58,148 nt of DNA from CAIPVR01 sp049316905 (GCA_049316905.1 JBMOJH010000010.1:1-58148); one strand, 5' to 3'. Shown: positions 48,310 to 56,909, numbered from the stretch's first letter. Numbers and translations are program-made. Notes: a model not told the origin generated them from the sequence alone.

Positions 48310-49740
48310 CTACATGCGCACCATGACGTGCTTGATCTCCGTGTAGTGCTCGAGCGCGTAGATCGACATGTCCTTGCCGTAGCCCGACTGCTTGTACCCG
48401 CCGTGGGGCATCTCGCTCACGATCGGGATGTGGTCGTTCACCCACACGGTGCCGAACTGCAGCCGCTTGGCCATTCGCATCGCCCGGCCCACATCGGTGG
48501 TCCACACCGAGCTCGCCAGGCCGTAGTCCACGCCGTTGGCCCACGCGAGGGCCTGGTCCTCGTCGGAGAACCGCTGCACGGTCACGACGGGGCCGAACAC
48601 CTCGCGCTGGATGATCTCGGCGTCCTGGGCCGGGTTGGCCACCACGGTCGGCTGGTAGAAGAACCCCGCTCGGTCCCCGACCGAGCCGCCGGTGGTCACC
48701 TCGGCGCCCGCCGCCACGGCCCGCTCCACCATCCCGGCCACCCGGGCCTGCTGGTCGGCGGAGATGACCGGGCCCACCGCGGTGGCCTCGTCGAACGGGT
48801 CGCCCCAGGCGAGCGCGGCGACCTTGTCGGTGAGACCGGCGACCACGTCGTCGAAGACCTTCGGCCCCACCACCACCCGGCACGGGGCGGTGCAGTCCTG
48901 GCCGGAGTTGTAGTAGCTCATCTCGGCGAGCGTGGTGGTGAGCAGGTCCACGTCCGCGTCGTCGAACACCACCACCGGCGCCTTGCCGCCCAGCTCGAGG
49001 TGCACCCGCTTGAGCGACTCCGCCGCATTGCGGGCGATCAGCTTGCCGGTGGCCACGTCGCCGGTGAGCGACACCAGCGCCACGTCGGGATGGCGCACGA
49101 GCCGGTCGCCCGCGGTCTCGCCCTGGCCCAGCACCACGTTGAACACGCCGGGCGGGAAGATCTCGGCGGCCAGCTCGGCCAGGCGGATCGCGGTGAGCGG
49201 CGTGAGCTCCGAGGGCTTCAGCACCACGGTGTTGCCGGTGGCCAACGCCGGGCCCACCTTCCACGTGGCCATGTTGAGCGGGTAGTTCCACGGGGCGATC
49301 GACGCCACCACGCCGAGCGGGTCGCGCCGGGTGAAGCTGGTGTGGTCCTCCAGGTACTCCCCCGCGGCGCGGCCCTCCAGGAAGCGGGCCGCCGCGGCGA
49401 AGAACCGGAAGTTGTCGACGGTCAGGTCGAACTCGAAGTCGATGATGGAGAGCGGCTTGCCGACGTTGCGGCCCTCCAGTTCCTTGAGGTTGTCGAGGTC
49501 GGCCTCGATCGCGTCCGCCAGCGCGCTGAGCTGCTCGTGGCGGTGCCGGGGCGTGGTCTCGGACCACTCGGTGAACGCCCGCTTGGCGGCGGCGACCGCC
49601 GCGTCCACGTCGGCCGCGTCGGACGACGCGACGGCGGTGATCACCTCGCCCGTCGCGGGGTCGACCACGTCGTCGGTGGCGCCGGAGGCGGCCGGGCGGA
49701 ACTCGCCGTCGATGAAGTTCAGCGTCTGCATGGCCGACAT
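48310..49740 (-). CDS. patD: Gamma-aminobutyraldehyde dehydrogenase-like
   Basis: The 476-residue enzyme aligns by eye along its length with PatD: GKPLS.. FRFFAAAARFLEGRAAGEYLEDHTSFTRRDPLGVVASIAPWNYPLNMATWK, HLELGGKAPVVVFDDADVD, catalytic Cys in YYNSGQDCTAPCRV, EVFGPVVTVQRFSDE and the C-terminal EMPHGGYKQSGYGKDMSIYALEHYTEIKHVMV. It oxidises 4-aminobutanal to GABA in putrescine breakdown. An amine oxidoreductase gene at 52.1-53.5 kb fits. Start ATG 49740 or 49731. Confidence 0.88.
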   Translation of the reverse strand: MSAMQTLNFIDGEFRPAASGATDDVVDPATGEVITAVASSDAADVDAAVAAAKRAFTEWSETTPRHRHEQLSALADAIEADLDNLKELEGRNVGKPLSIIDFEFDLTVDNFRFFAAAARFLEGRAAGEYLEDHTSFTRRDPLGVVASIAPWNYPLNMATWKVGPALATGNTVVLKPSELTPLTAIRLAELAAEIFPPGVFNVVLGQGETAGDRLVRHPDVALVSLTGDVATGKLIARNAAESLKRVHLELGGKAPVVVFDDADVDLLTTTLAEMSYYNSGQDCTAPCRVVVGPKVFDDVVAGLTDKVAALAWGDPFDEATAVGPVISADQQARVAGMVERAVAAGAEVTTGGSVGDRAGFFYQPTVVANPAQDAEIIQREVFGPVVTVQRFSDEDQALAWANGVDYGLASSVWTTDVGRAMRMAKRLQFGTVWVNDHIPIVSEMPHGGYKQSGYGKDMSIYALEHYTEIKHVMVRM

Positions 49741-49869
49741 CTTGGCGTGTCGACGGGGCCGCACGCGGGCGACGCCGCGAGTCCCCCCGCGAGCGCTACG
49801 GTGACCAGTGACACATCGGTTGGCTGCCGGTGGGTCGACCATGGGCGATCCGACACGAGGAGACCGTCC

Positions 49870-50100
49870 ATGGCGCACGACCGACCGGACATCCTGGCCA
49901 CCACGAGCCTCGCCCAGCTCTACGCACGGGGGCAGCTCCCGCAGGTCCCCGACGACCCGGCCACCCTCGGCGACGCGGAGTTCGGTCCCGTCGGCGGCAA
50001 CGAGCCCACCGAGCCGGAGACCCTGGACCCGATGGAGGCGTTCTGCGAGGCCTGGTCGAGCGGCTTCGCCCCCGACTCCCCCGAGTTCCGCGCCCGCTGA
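49870..50100 (+). CDS. Small acidic hypothetical protein, 76 residues
   Basis: The protein (MAHDRPDILATTSLAQLYARGQLPQ...) is soluble and acidic, ending DPMEAFCEAWSSGFAPDSPEFRAR. An AGGAGA box 6 nt before the ATG and a stop just before the convergent lyase gene support it. No family recognised. Third-position GC is high, as in its neighbours. Confidence 0.7.
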   Translation: MAHDRPDILATTSLAQLYARGQLPQVPDDPATLGDAEFGPVGGNEPTEPETLDPMEAFCEAWSSGFAPDSPEFRAR

Positions 50101-50111
50101 CCGAACCCGCC

Positions 50112-50984
50112 CTAGTCCTCGAGCGCCGCGATCGCGTCCGCGATGGCGAGCGCACGACGGGCGTTGTCGACGTGCAGGTTCTCGATCTGCTTGCCGTCGA
50201 CGGTGATCACGCCCTTGCCCTCGGCCAGCGCCGCCTCGAACGCCTCGATGACGCGCTTCGAGAACTCGATCTCGTCCTCCGACGGCGAGTACGCCACGTT
50301 GCAGGGTTCCACCTGGCCCGGGTGGATGATCGTCTTGCCGTCGAATCCCATCTGGGCGCCCTGGACGCACTCGGCGGTGAAGCCCTCCACGTCCTTCACG
50401 TCGTTGTAGACGCCGTCGAGGATCGCCTTGCCCGCCACGCGGGCCGCGTTGACGCACCGACCGAGGCCCCACAGCAGCGGCGCCCGGCCCGGGACCAAGG
50501 CGGCACGCAGCTCCTTGGCCAGGTCGTTCGTGCCCATCACGAGCACGGCGAGGCGCTCGGAGCTCGTGGCGATCTCCACCGCGTTCTCGATGGCCGTGGG
50601 GGTCTCGAGCATCGCCCAGATCGTGGTGTGGTCCCCCACGCCGGCGCCCTCGATGATCCGCTCGATCTCCGCGACGTCGGCCGCCGAGTTCACCTTCGGC
50701 ACCACGATGCCGGCAGGACCCGCCTGGGCCGCGGAGCGGAGATCGTCGGTCGACCAGTCGGTGTCGAGGCCGTTGACCCGGATGGTCAGCTCCCGACGGC
50801 CGTACTCGCCGGAGGCGACCGCCGCGGCGACCTTCTCGCGGGCCACGGCCTTCATGTCGGGGGCCACCGAGTCCTCGGTGTCGAAGATGATGGCGTCCAC
50901 CGGGAGGGTCTTCGCCTTCTCCAGTGCCTTGTCGTTGGCACCCGGCATGTAGAGCGCTGTGCGGCGGGGCTGGAACTCGGTCAT
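50112..50984 (-). CDS. mcl2: HpcH/HpaI-CitE family protein, (3S)-malyl-CoA thioesterase-like
   Basis: The 290-residue protein has LYMPGANDKALEKAKTLPVDAIIFDTEDSVAPDMKAVARE, TIRVNGLDTDW, VVPKVNSAADV, IWAMLETPTAI, VMGTNDLAKELRA and GFDGKTIIHPGQVEPCN. The pattern, including EGKGVITVDGKQIENLHV, follows Mcl2 (malyl-CoA thioesterase) of the ethylmalonyl-CoA pathway more than citrate lyase beta. It is 26 bp downstream of a second family member. Role is inferred from that pairing and from mcd. Confidence 0.83.
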   Translation of the reverse strand: MTEFQPRRTALYMPGANDKALEKAKTLPVDAIIFDTEDSVAPDMKAVAREKVAAAVASGEYGRRELTIRVNGLDTDWSTDDLRSAAQAGPAGIVVPKVNSAADVAEIERIIEGAGVGDHTTIWAMLETPTAIENAVEIATSSERLAVLVMGTNDLAKELRAALVPGRAPLLWGLGRCVNAARVAGKAILDGVYNDVKDVEGFTAECVQGAQMGFDGKTIIHPGQVEPCNVAYSPSEDEIEFSKRVIEAFEAALAEGKGVITVDGKQIENLHVDNARRALAIADAIAALED

Positions 50985-51010
50985 CGTGCGGTCCCTTCTC
51001 GGTCCGGGGA

Positions 51011-52072
51011 TCAGAAGCCGTAGCGCTCGGCCAGGGCCGGGTCGCGGTCCGCGAGCTCGCGGGCCAGCTCCACCACGACCTTGCACTGCTTGACCGAGGC
51101 GTCGTCCTCCATCTTGCCGTTCAGCATGATGGCGCCCGTCCCGTCGCCCATGGCCTCGATGACCTCCTGGGCGTGGGCCACGTCGGCCGGGTCCGGGGAG
51201 AACACCTTCTTGGCGATGTCGATCTGCACCGGGTGCAGCGACCAGGCGCCCACGCAGCCGAGCAGGTAGGCGTTGCGGAACTGGTCCTCGCAGGCGACGG
51301 TGTCCTTGATGTCGCCGAACGGGCCGTAGTACGGGAGGATGCCCGCCATCGCGCAGGCGTCCACCATGCGGGCGATCGTGTAGTGCCAGAGGTCCTGTTG
51401 GTAGCTGGTGCGCTCGGCGTCGTAGGCCGGGCCGTCCTCGCCCTGCGGCGGGTCCTGACGGACGAGGTAGCCGGGATGACCGCCACCCACGCGGGTGGTC
51501 TTCATCCGGCGGTTCGCGGCGAGGTCCGCTGGGCCGAGCGACAGGCCCTGCATGCGGGGCGACGCCAGGCAGATCTCCTCCACGTTGGCCACGCCACGGG
51601 CGGTCTCGAGGATGGCGTGGACCATCAGCGGCCTCGTCAGACCGGCCTTGGCCTCGAGCTGGGCGAGCAGACGATCGACGTAGTGGATGTCCTCGGGGCC
51701 CTCCACCTTCGGGACCATGATCACGTCGAGCTTGTCGCCCACCTCGGTGACGAGCGTGGTGAGGTCGTCGAGGACCCACGGCGAGTCCAGGCTGTTGACC
51801 CGGGTCCAGAGCTGGGTGTCGCCGAGGTCGACCTCCTTCGCCACCTTCACGAGGCCGGCACGGGCCGCCTCCTTCGCGTCCATCGGGATGGCGTCCTCGA
51901 GGTTGCCGAGGAGCACGTCGGTCGTGGGGGCGATGTCGGGCAGCTTCGCCGTGACCTTCTCCAGGTGCGGCGGGAAGAAGTGGATCATCCGGCTCGGCCG
52001 GAACGGGATCTCCCGCAGCGGCTCGGGGGCACCGACGGCCAACGGCGTGAAGAAGTCCTTGGGGCTCCGCAT
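51011..52072 (-). CDS. mcl1: Malyl-CoA/beta-methylmalyl-CoA lyase-like
   Basis: The 353-residue CitE-family protein has PDIAPTTDVLLGNLEDAIPMDAKEAAR, TRVNSLDSPW, VIMVPKVEGPEDI, HAILETARGVANVEEI, LSLGPADLAANRRMKTTRVGGG, YYGPFGDIKDTVAC, WSLHPVQIDIAKKVFSPDP. Length and the GPFGD/LHP blocks match Mcl1-type lyases, which split beta-methylmalyl-CoA and malyl-CoA. A TAGCGT box 8 nt before the ATG is a near-leaderless promoter. It heads a two-gene operon with mcl2. Confidence 0.83.
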   Translation of the reverse strand: MRSPKDFFTPLAVGAPEPLREIPFRPSRMIHFFPPHLEKVTAKLPDIAPTTDVLLGNLEDAIPMDAKEAARAGLVKVAKEVDLGDTQLWTRVNSLDSPWVLDDLTTLVTEVGDKLDVIMVPKVEGPEDIHYVDRLLAQLEAKAGLTRPLMVHAILETARGVANVEEICLASPRMQGLSLGPADLAANRRMKTTRVGGGHPGYLVRQDPPQGEDGPAYDAERTSYQQDLWHYTIARMVDACAMAGILPYYGPFGDIKDTVACEDQFRNAYLLGCVGAWSLHPVQIDIAKKVFSPDPADVAHAQEVIEAMGDGTGAIMLNGKMEDDASVKQCKVVVELARELADRDPALAERYGF

Positions 52073-52122
52073 GGCCCTCGACGCTACGGCGGGGTGCGGA
52101 GGCGTGCCGAATCGGGCCGGCG

Positions 52123-53532
52123 TCAGGAGTCGAAGCCGAGGCCGAGCGAGTCGAGCAGCCGCAGCCACGGGCCGCGCCGACCGTCGCGCTCGTCGGCACG
52201 GGCGATCGCCCGACGGGTCAGCTGGATGCCGACCGAGCGCAACGGCTCCGGCGGGAACGGCACCAACCCCTTCCGCACCAGCGCCAGTTCGAGCAGCTCC
52301 GACTCCGGCCGGTACAGCAGGTCGAGGCAGACCCGGGCGCCGAAACGGGTCGCGCCGACCCCGAGGCCCGTGTAGCCGGCCGCCCACGCCACCCGGCCGT
52401 CGAGCGCGGTACCGAAGCCCACGGAGAACCGTGTGGACGTGTCGATCACCCCGCCCCACCGGTGCGTGAACGAGATCCCCTCGAGCTGGGGGAAGGTCGT
52501 GAAGAAGTGCTCGGCGAGCTTCCGGGTGGTGGCCGGGTTGTCGTAGTGCTCGGGCCGGATCCGCCCACCGGTGTGGAAGATCGCGTCGTACCCGCCCCAC
52601 ACGATGCGCGGGCCCTCGCCGGGGCGACCCTCGGTCATCCGGTAGTAGTGGAACTGGTTGGCCGAGTCCGAGATGCCCTGACCGCCGCGCCACCGGATGG
52701 CGTCGCGCTGGGCGGGCGACAGCGGCTCGGTGGCCAGCACGTGGTCGAACACCGGCACCACCCGCCGGTTGATCGCCCGCACCGGGGAGCGGAACGCGTT
52801 GGTGCCCAGCACGACCGCCCCGCACCGGACCGTGCCGCGGTCGGTGCGCACGAGGACGCCGGCGCCGTTCCGCTCGAGTCCGGTCAGCCGGGTGCGTTCG
52901 GCGATGCGGACACCGAGGCGGCGACACGCCACTGCGAGGCCCCAGGCCAGCCGCGCCGGGTCCACGAGCGCCTCACCGGTGTGCTGCCACAGCCCACCGA
53001 GGTAGGTGGGCGAGTCCACCTGGGCTCGCAGCGCGTCGGCGTCCAGCCAGGTCACCTGCTCGCCGTGCGCGGTCAGCTGCTCGGCGGCGTCGCGGAGGTG
53101 TGGGAGCTGCCAGGGCCGGTCGGCCACCTGGAGCGCGCCGTCGGCGCGCAGGCCGGCGTCGATCTCATGGCGGCGGACCGACTCGACGAGGCCGTCGAAG
53201 TTGGCCCGAGCCGCGGCCTCGATGGCCGGGAGGTCGTCGCCGAAGCGCTCCACCCCGTTCTGGATGCCGTGGGTCAGCGACGCCGAGACGAAGCCGCCGT
53301 TGCGACCGGACGCCTCGCCGGCGACCTCGCCGGCGTCGATCACGAGCACGTCGAGCTGGGACCGGTCCTCGACGGCCTGGAGGGCCGCCCACAACCCCGT
53401 GAAGCCGGCGCCCACCACCACGAGGTCCGCGGTGGTGTCACCCGACAGCGGCTCGCCCTCCTCCGGACGGCCGGGGTTGTCCAACCAGAGCACCGCCGGA
53501 CGAGCCCCACGTAGGGCTGCCGTCGGATCCAC
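52123..53532 (-). CDS. FAD-dependent amine oxidoreductase (PuuB/DAO type)
   Basis: The 469-residue protein has the FAD motif DLVVVGAGFTGLWAAL, VIDAGEVAGEASGRNGGFVSASLTHG (the GRNGG of PuuB-like enzymes), YLGGLWQHTGEALVDPARLAWGL, and the C-terminal RWGGVIDTSTRFSVGFGTAL..WAAGYTGLGVGATRFGA. It likely oxidises an amine such as gamma-glutamylputrescine or a related amino compound. The PatD-like dehydrogenase nearby supports polyamine use. The GTG at 53532 has GGGAGAGG upstream. It is separate from mcl1 by 50 bp on the same strand. Confidence 0.85.
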   Translation of the reverse strand: MDPTAALRGARPAVLWLDNPGRPEEGEPLSGDTTADLVVVGAGFTGLWAALQAVEDRSQLDVLVIDAGEVAGEASGRNGGFVSASLTHGIQNGVERFGDDLPAIEAAARANFDGLVESVRRHEIDAGLRADGALQVADRPWQLPHLRDAAEQLTAHGEQVTWLDADALRAQVDSPTYLGGLWQHTGEALVDPARLAWGLAVACRRLGVRIAERTRLTGLERNGAGVLVRTDRGTVRCGAVVLGTNAFRSPVRAINRRVVPVFDHVLATEPLSPAQRDAIRWRGGQGISDSANQFHYYRMTEGRPGEGPRIVWGGYDAIFHTGGRIRPEHYDNPATTRKLAEHFFTTFPQLEGISFTHRWGGVIDTSTRFSVGFGTALDGRVAWAAGYTGLGVGATRFGARVCLDLLYRPESELLELALVRKGLVPFPPEPLRSVGIQLTRRAIARADERDGRRGPWLRLLDSLGLGFDS

Positions 53533-53618
53533 GCTCTCACGCCTCTCCCGTTGTGGCGATCCCGCCGGTCCCCTGCAGGGGTGCCCAGCGGTCGTCGCTC
53601 AGGCTAGCCCCTGGCACG

Positions 53619-53667
53619 TTCGCGGAGGTTGAGTCGCCTCTGAGCGAACTGAGGACCCCTATTCGCA
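53619..53667 (+). repeat. Dispersed repeat, copy 3 (diverged, opposite orientation)
   Basis: The core (GCGGAGGTTGA...CTGAGGACCCCTAT) matches copies 1 and 2 read on the other strand at about 36 of 41 positions. It sits between the amine oxidoreductase and quinone oxidoreductase starts. Confidence 0.75.
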
Positions 53668-53700
53668 CGGGCGGGGGCGAGTACGGTCCCGCCCGTGCGA
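53663..53700. promoter_or_regulatory. 13-bp inverted repeat enclosing -10 and start of the quinone oxidoreductase gene
   Basis: TCGCACGGGCGGG and CCCGCCCGTGCGA are perfect inverses around a 12-bp centre that holds the -10 TACGGT (53682-53687). The GTG start lies in the right arm, 7 nt after the -10. A regulator bound here would cover the whole core promoter; in RNA only the right arm is transcribed. Confidence 0.6.
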
Positions 53701-54696
53701 GCGGTGGTGTGCAGGGAGTTCGGCGAGCCGGAGACGTTGGAGCTCGAGGAGCGGCCGTCGCCGCCGTGCGGGCCCGGACGGGTGCGGGTGCGGGCCTGGG
53801 CCGCGGGCCTCAACTACGTCGACGCGCTCTTCGTGCAGGGCCGCTACCAGATCAGGCCCCCCACCCCGTTCACGCCCGGCTCCGAGCTCGCGGGCGAGGT
53901 CACCGAGGTGGGCGACGGGGTGACCGGGTGGGCCGTCGGCGACCGGGTCATGGCGTCGGTCGGCCTCGGCGGGTTCGTCGACGAGGTCGTCCTCCGGCCC
54001 GAGCAGCTGCTCGCCGTGCCCGACGGCCTCGACTTCGGTCAGGCCGCCACGATGGGCCAGAGCTACGCCACCGCGTGGTTCACGCTCACGCGTCGCACCA
54101 CGGTCCGCGAGGGCGACCGGGTCCTGGTGCTCGGCGCGGCCGGCGGGGTGGGCCTCGCCTGCATCGACGTGGCCCGGGCCCTGGGCGCCAGCGTGATCGC
54201 GGCCGCCTCGAGTCCGGAGAAGCTGCAGCGGTGCATCGAGCGGGGCGCCCACAGCGTGATCGACACCAGCGCCGAGGACCTCAAGGCGCGGGCCCGGGAG
54301 CTGTCCGACGGCGGAGTCGACGTGGCGGTCGACCCGGTGGGCGGCGAACTCAGCGAGCAGGCGCTCCGCTCCCTCCGCGAGGACGGGCGGCTCATGGTGG
54401 TCGGCTTCGCCTCCGGGGAGATCCCGCGCCTGCCCGCCAACCAGGTGCTGCTGCGGAACCGGCGGGTGATCGGCGTGGACTGGGGCGCGTGGGCCCTCGG
54501 TGACCCGGCGGCCAACCACGAGCTCATGGGCGAGGTGCTCGCCCGGGTGGCCGAGGGTGTGCTGCGCCCCGTCGCGCCGGTGACGTACCCGCTGGGCGAC
54601 GCGGCCAGAGCGCTGCGGGACCTCCTGGGGCGCCGGGTGGTGGGCAAGGCCGCGCTCGACTGTGCGGACCCCGCCCCGATGGACCCGGCGGACTGA
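53695..54696 (+). CDS. NADPH:quinone oxidoreductase (zinc-free MDR)
   Basis: The 333-residue MDR protein has the Q-oxidoreductase N-terminus, AAGLNYVDALFVQGRYQIRPPTPFTPGSELAGEV, the NADPH motif VLGAAGGVGLACIDVARALGA and VDVAVDPVGGELSEQALRSL. The zinc Cys ligands of alcohol dehydrogenases are absent. It probably reduces quinones or enones with NADPH. The GTG at 53695 is leaderless and lies inside a perfect inverted repeat. Confidence 0.9.
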   Translation: MRAVVCREFGEPETLELEERPSPPCGPGRVRVRAWAAGLNYVDALFVQGRYQIRPPTPFTPGSELAGEVTEVGDGVTGWAVGDRVMASVGLGGFVDEVVLRPEQLLAVPDGLDFGQAATMGQSYATAWFTLTRRTTVREGDRVLVLGAAGGVGLACIDVARALGASVIAAASSPEKLQRCIERGAHSVIDTSAEDLKARARELSDGGVDVAVDPVGGELSEQALRSLREDGRLMVVGFASGEIPRLPANQVLLRNRRVIGVDWGAWALGDPAANHELMGEVLARVAEGVLRPVAPVTYPLGDAARALRDLLGRRVVGKAALDCADPAPMDPAD

Positions 54697-54708
54697 GCTC
54701 CGCTGGCG

Positions 54709-55491
54709 TCAGCCGGCGTTGGCGGTGGTCGGCGTGCCCGAGGAGGTGCCGCCGGCGAGGGCCTGGAGCGCAGCGTCGAGCTGCTCGATGGGCACCTCGC
54801 CCGAACCGCGCTGGACCACCTTGCCGTCGGCGTCGACCATCACGAAGTACGGGAAGCCGGGCAGGCCGAAGGCGGTGGCCGCGGTCTGGCTCGGGTCGTC
54901 GAGCAGCACCTGGGGCTGCCAACCCTCACGGGCCAGCCAGCGCGACGGCGGATAGTTCGGCTTGTCCTGGCTCACGCCGGTGCTCACGGTGCGGACCTCG
55001 ACGTTCTTCGGGAGCTTGCCCTCCGCGATGTACTGCTGGATGAGGGGCACCTCCTTCTGGCAGTGCGGGCACCAGTGGGCCACGAAGAGGATGAGCTGCG
55101 GCTTCCCGTCGGGCCCGATGGTGATGTCGGAGCCGTCGAAGGTCTGGCCCTTCAGCGTGGGGATCACCTGGCCGACCGCCGGGTCCTTCGCCGGATCCGC
55201 CAGCAGCGTGGTGGTGTCCGACGGGTAGGCCGGCAGGTCCTCACCCTCCACCGTGACCGTGGCGGTCTCCTGCGTGGAGTTCTTGGCGGCAGCGGCGCCG
55301 CTGTCGCCGGAGGCGCTGTCGCTGCCCCCACCGCGGGTGAGGAGCACGGCCACGATCCCGAGGACCACGACCACCAACACCACCGCACCGATGATCAGCG
55401 GGACGTTGTTCTTCCCGCCGGTGTCGGTGCTGGAGTAGCCGTAGGGGCTGGCGCCCCGGGACTTCGGGGGCTTGGCCTTCTGGTCGCTCAT
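54709..55491 (-). CDS. Membrane-anchored thioredoxin-like protein (TlpA/DsbA type)
   Basis: The 260-residue protein has a short cytoplasmic N-terminus, one membrane helix (VPLIIGAVVLVVVVLGIVAVLLT), a Ser/Ala-rich extracytoplasmic linker and a thioredoxin domain with VAHWCPHCQKEVPLIQ. CPHC is a DsbA-like active site. The ATG at 55491 overlaps the stop of the DsbB-like gene (ATGA). The two should form an extracytoplasmic disulfide pathway. Confidence 0.92.
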   Translation of the reverse strand: MSDQKAKPPKSRGASPYGYSSTDTGGKNNVPLIIGAVVLVVVVLGIVAVLLTRGGGSDSASGDSGAAAAKNSTQETATVTVEGEDLPAYPSDTTTLLADPAKDPAVGQVIPTLKGQTFDGSDITIGPDGKPQLILFVAHWCPHCQKEVPLIQQYIAEGKLPKNVEVRTVSTGVSQDKPNYPPSRWLAREGWQPQVLLDDPSQTAATAFGLPGFPYFVMVDADGKVVQRGSGEVPIEQLDAALQALAGGTSSGTPTTANAG

Positions 55492-56156
55492 GGGGTGACC
55501 TCCTGGGCCCGCTGTCCGGGCTCCGCGTCGGGGGTGTCGTCGTCGAACGTCTCGTCGTCGGGCGTGCCGCCGTCGGCGGACAGGGTACGTGGCCCACCTC
55601 GCCGCGTCGGCGCGGGCCGGGCGAGCAGCACGAGGGTGAAGATCAGCGTGAAGCCGACCCACGCCATGCCGGGGATCGACAGGAAGTGGAACTTCCAGAC
55701 CCACACCGTCTCGCACGGCACGGCCGCGGCCGAGTCGCAGACCGGGCTCTTCACCGTGTCGGGGAACCGCTCGAGCAGGTAGTGGTAGGTCGCGATCACC
55801 CAACCGATGACCACGAGGGGCACCACGTAGAACTTCACCGCGGTGTCACGGCGCCACCAGGCCACCGCGAGGAGCACCACGTTCGGGTACATGGCGATGC
55901 GCTGGTACCAGCAGAGCGGGCACGGCGGGAACTTGGCGATCTCGGACATGTAGAGGCTGCCGAGCGTGCAGGTGAGCGCCACCGCGAACGCCAGGGGGAT
56001 CGCCACCTGGCCCAGGCCCTCCCTCAACGGGACCAGCGACTCCGGGACCCCGCCGCGCACCTTGGAAACGAGCGCCGTGACCCAGGTGACGGCGATGAAC
56101 AGCAGGCCCACCACGGCCAGGAGTGCGAAGAAGGTGCTGACGGTCTCGACGTCCAT
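55488..56156 (-). CDS. DsbB-like disulfide bond formation protein
   Basis: The 222-residue protein has four membrane helices and the DsbB motifs PPCPLCWYQRIAMYP (CPLC pair) and a second pair in CDSAAAVPCETVW. A charged C-terminal tail is extra. It would reoxidise the downstream thioredoxin-like partner through quinone. The ATG at 56156 is chosen; a GTG at 56216 would overlap the likely -10 box TAGGGT. It is divergent from glutathione peroxidase. Confidence 0.93.
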   Translation of the reverse strand: MDVETVSTFFALLAVVGLLFIAVTWVTALVSKVRGGVPESLVPLREGLGQVAIPLAFAVALTCTLGSLYMSEIAKFPPCPLCWYQRIAMYPNVVLLAVAWWRRDTAVKFYVVPLVVIGWVIATYHYLLERFPDTVKSPVCDSAAAVPCETVWVWKFHFLSIPGMAWVGFTLIFTLVLLARPAPTRRGGPRTLSADGGTPDDETFDDDTPDAEPGQRAQEVTP

Positions 56157-56324
56157 GGATGAGCGCTCAACGGGTCCGGTCGGGTCCGCCCGGACTGGGG
56201 GACATGGCCCGCGCACCCTATCGCCGGTTCCGTCCGGGTCGGTGGCCCGGCTGGGAAGTCCTACAGGAGCGGTTGCCGGGGGGCCCGCCCACCGTCGCGG
56301 CGACCCGTCCGCCGGTCACGCCGG

Positions 56325-56337
56325 TAGGGTGCGCGGC
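56325..56337 (+). promoter_or_regulatory. Leaderless promoter of the glutathione peroxidase gene
   Basis: TAGGGT (56325-56330) is 7 nt from the ATG at 56338. Confidence 0.5.
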
Positions 56338-56823
56338 ATGTCCGTCTACGACTCCGACCTCTCCACCCTCGACGGTTCCGCCGACGTGATGGGTGCCGCC
56401 CGCGACAAGGTGACCCTGCTGGTGAACGTGGCCTCCAAGTGCGGCCTCACCCCGCAGTACACCCAGCTCGAGGAGCTCCAGCAGCGCTTCGGCGACCGCG
56501 GGTTCACCGTGCTCGGCGTGCCGTGCAACCAGTTCCTCGAGCAGGAGCCCGGCTCCCCCGAGGAGATCGCCACGTTCTGCTCCACGACCTACGGCGTGAG
56601 CTTCCCGCTGAGCGAGAAGGTCGAGGTGAACGGCGACGGTCGTCACCCGCTCTACACGGAGCTGACCGAGGTGGCCGACGTGGACGACGGCCACACGGGC
56701 GACATCCGCTGGAACTTCGAGAAGTTCCTGGTGGGGCGCGACGGCGAGGTGCTCGCCCGCTTCGCCCCCACGGTGGTGCCCGACGACGAGAAGGTCGTCA
56801 GCGCCATCGAAGCCGCCCTCTGA
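56338..56823 (+). CDS. Glutathione peroxidase-family protein (Cys type)
   Basis: The 161-residue protein has the GPx motif NVASKCGLTPQYTQLEELQ with Cys in place of selenocysteine, VLGVPCNQFLEQEPGSPEEI (Gln) and IRWNFEKFLVGRDG (Trp and Asn of the tetrad). Bacterial Cys-GPx enzymes usually take electrons from thioredoxin and reduce hydroperoxides. It is of interest that this peroxidase uses Cys while the window also encodes a selenoprotein. Confidence 0.95.
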   Translation: MSVYDSDLSTLDGSADVMGAARDKVTLLVNVASKCGLTPQYTQLEELQQRFGDRGFTVLGVPCNQFLEQEPGSPEEIATFCSTTYGVSFPLSEKVEVNGDGRHPLYTELTEVADVDDGHTGDIRWNFEKFLVGRDGEVLARFAPTVVPDDEKVVSAIEAAL

Positions 56824-56836
56824 CCCATCGATCCCG

Positions 56837-56886
56837 GCTTTGTGATGCTCCTGACGACTCATGAGTCGTCAGGAGCATCACAAAGC
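56837..56886. terminator. 50-bp perfect palindrome between convergent genes
   Basis: Two 25-bp arms (from GCTTTGTGATG to ...CACAAAGC) are exact inverses with no spacer; the centre is 56861/56862 within CTCATGAG. The block is close to 50% GC, far lower than around it. It lies 13 nt after the peroxidase stop and 23 nt before the dehydrogenase stop. A strong two-way terminator is the simplest reading; a mobile or recombination element is possible. Confidence 0.85.
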
Positions 56887-56909
56887 GGGGGGTGGTCAGG
56901 AGTGGGTGG

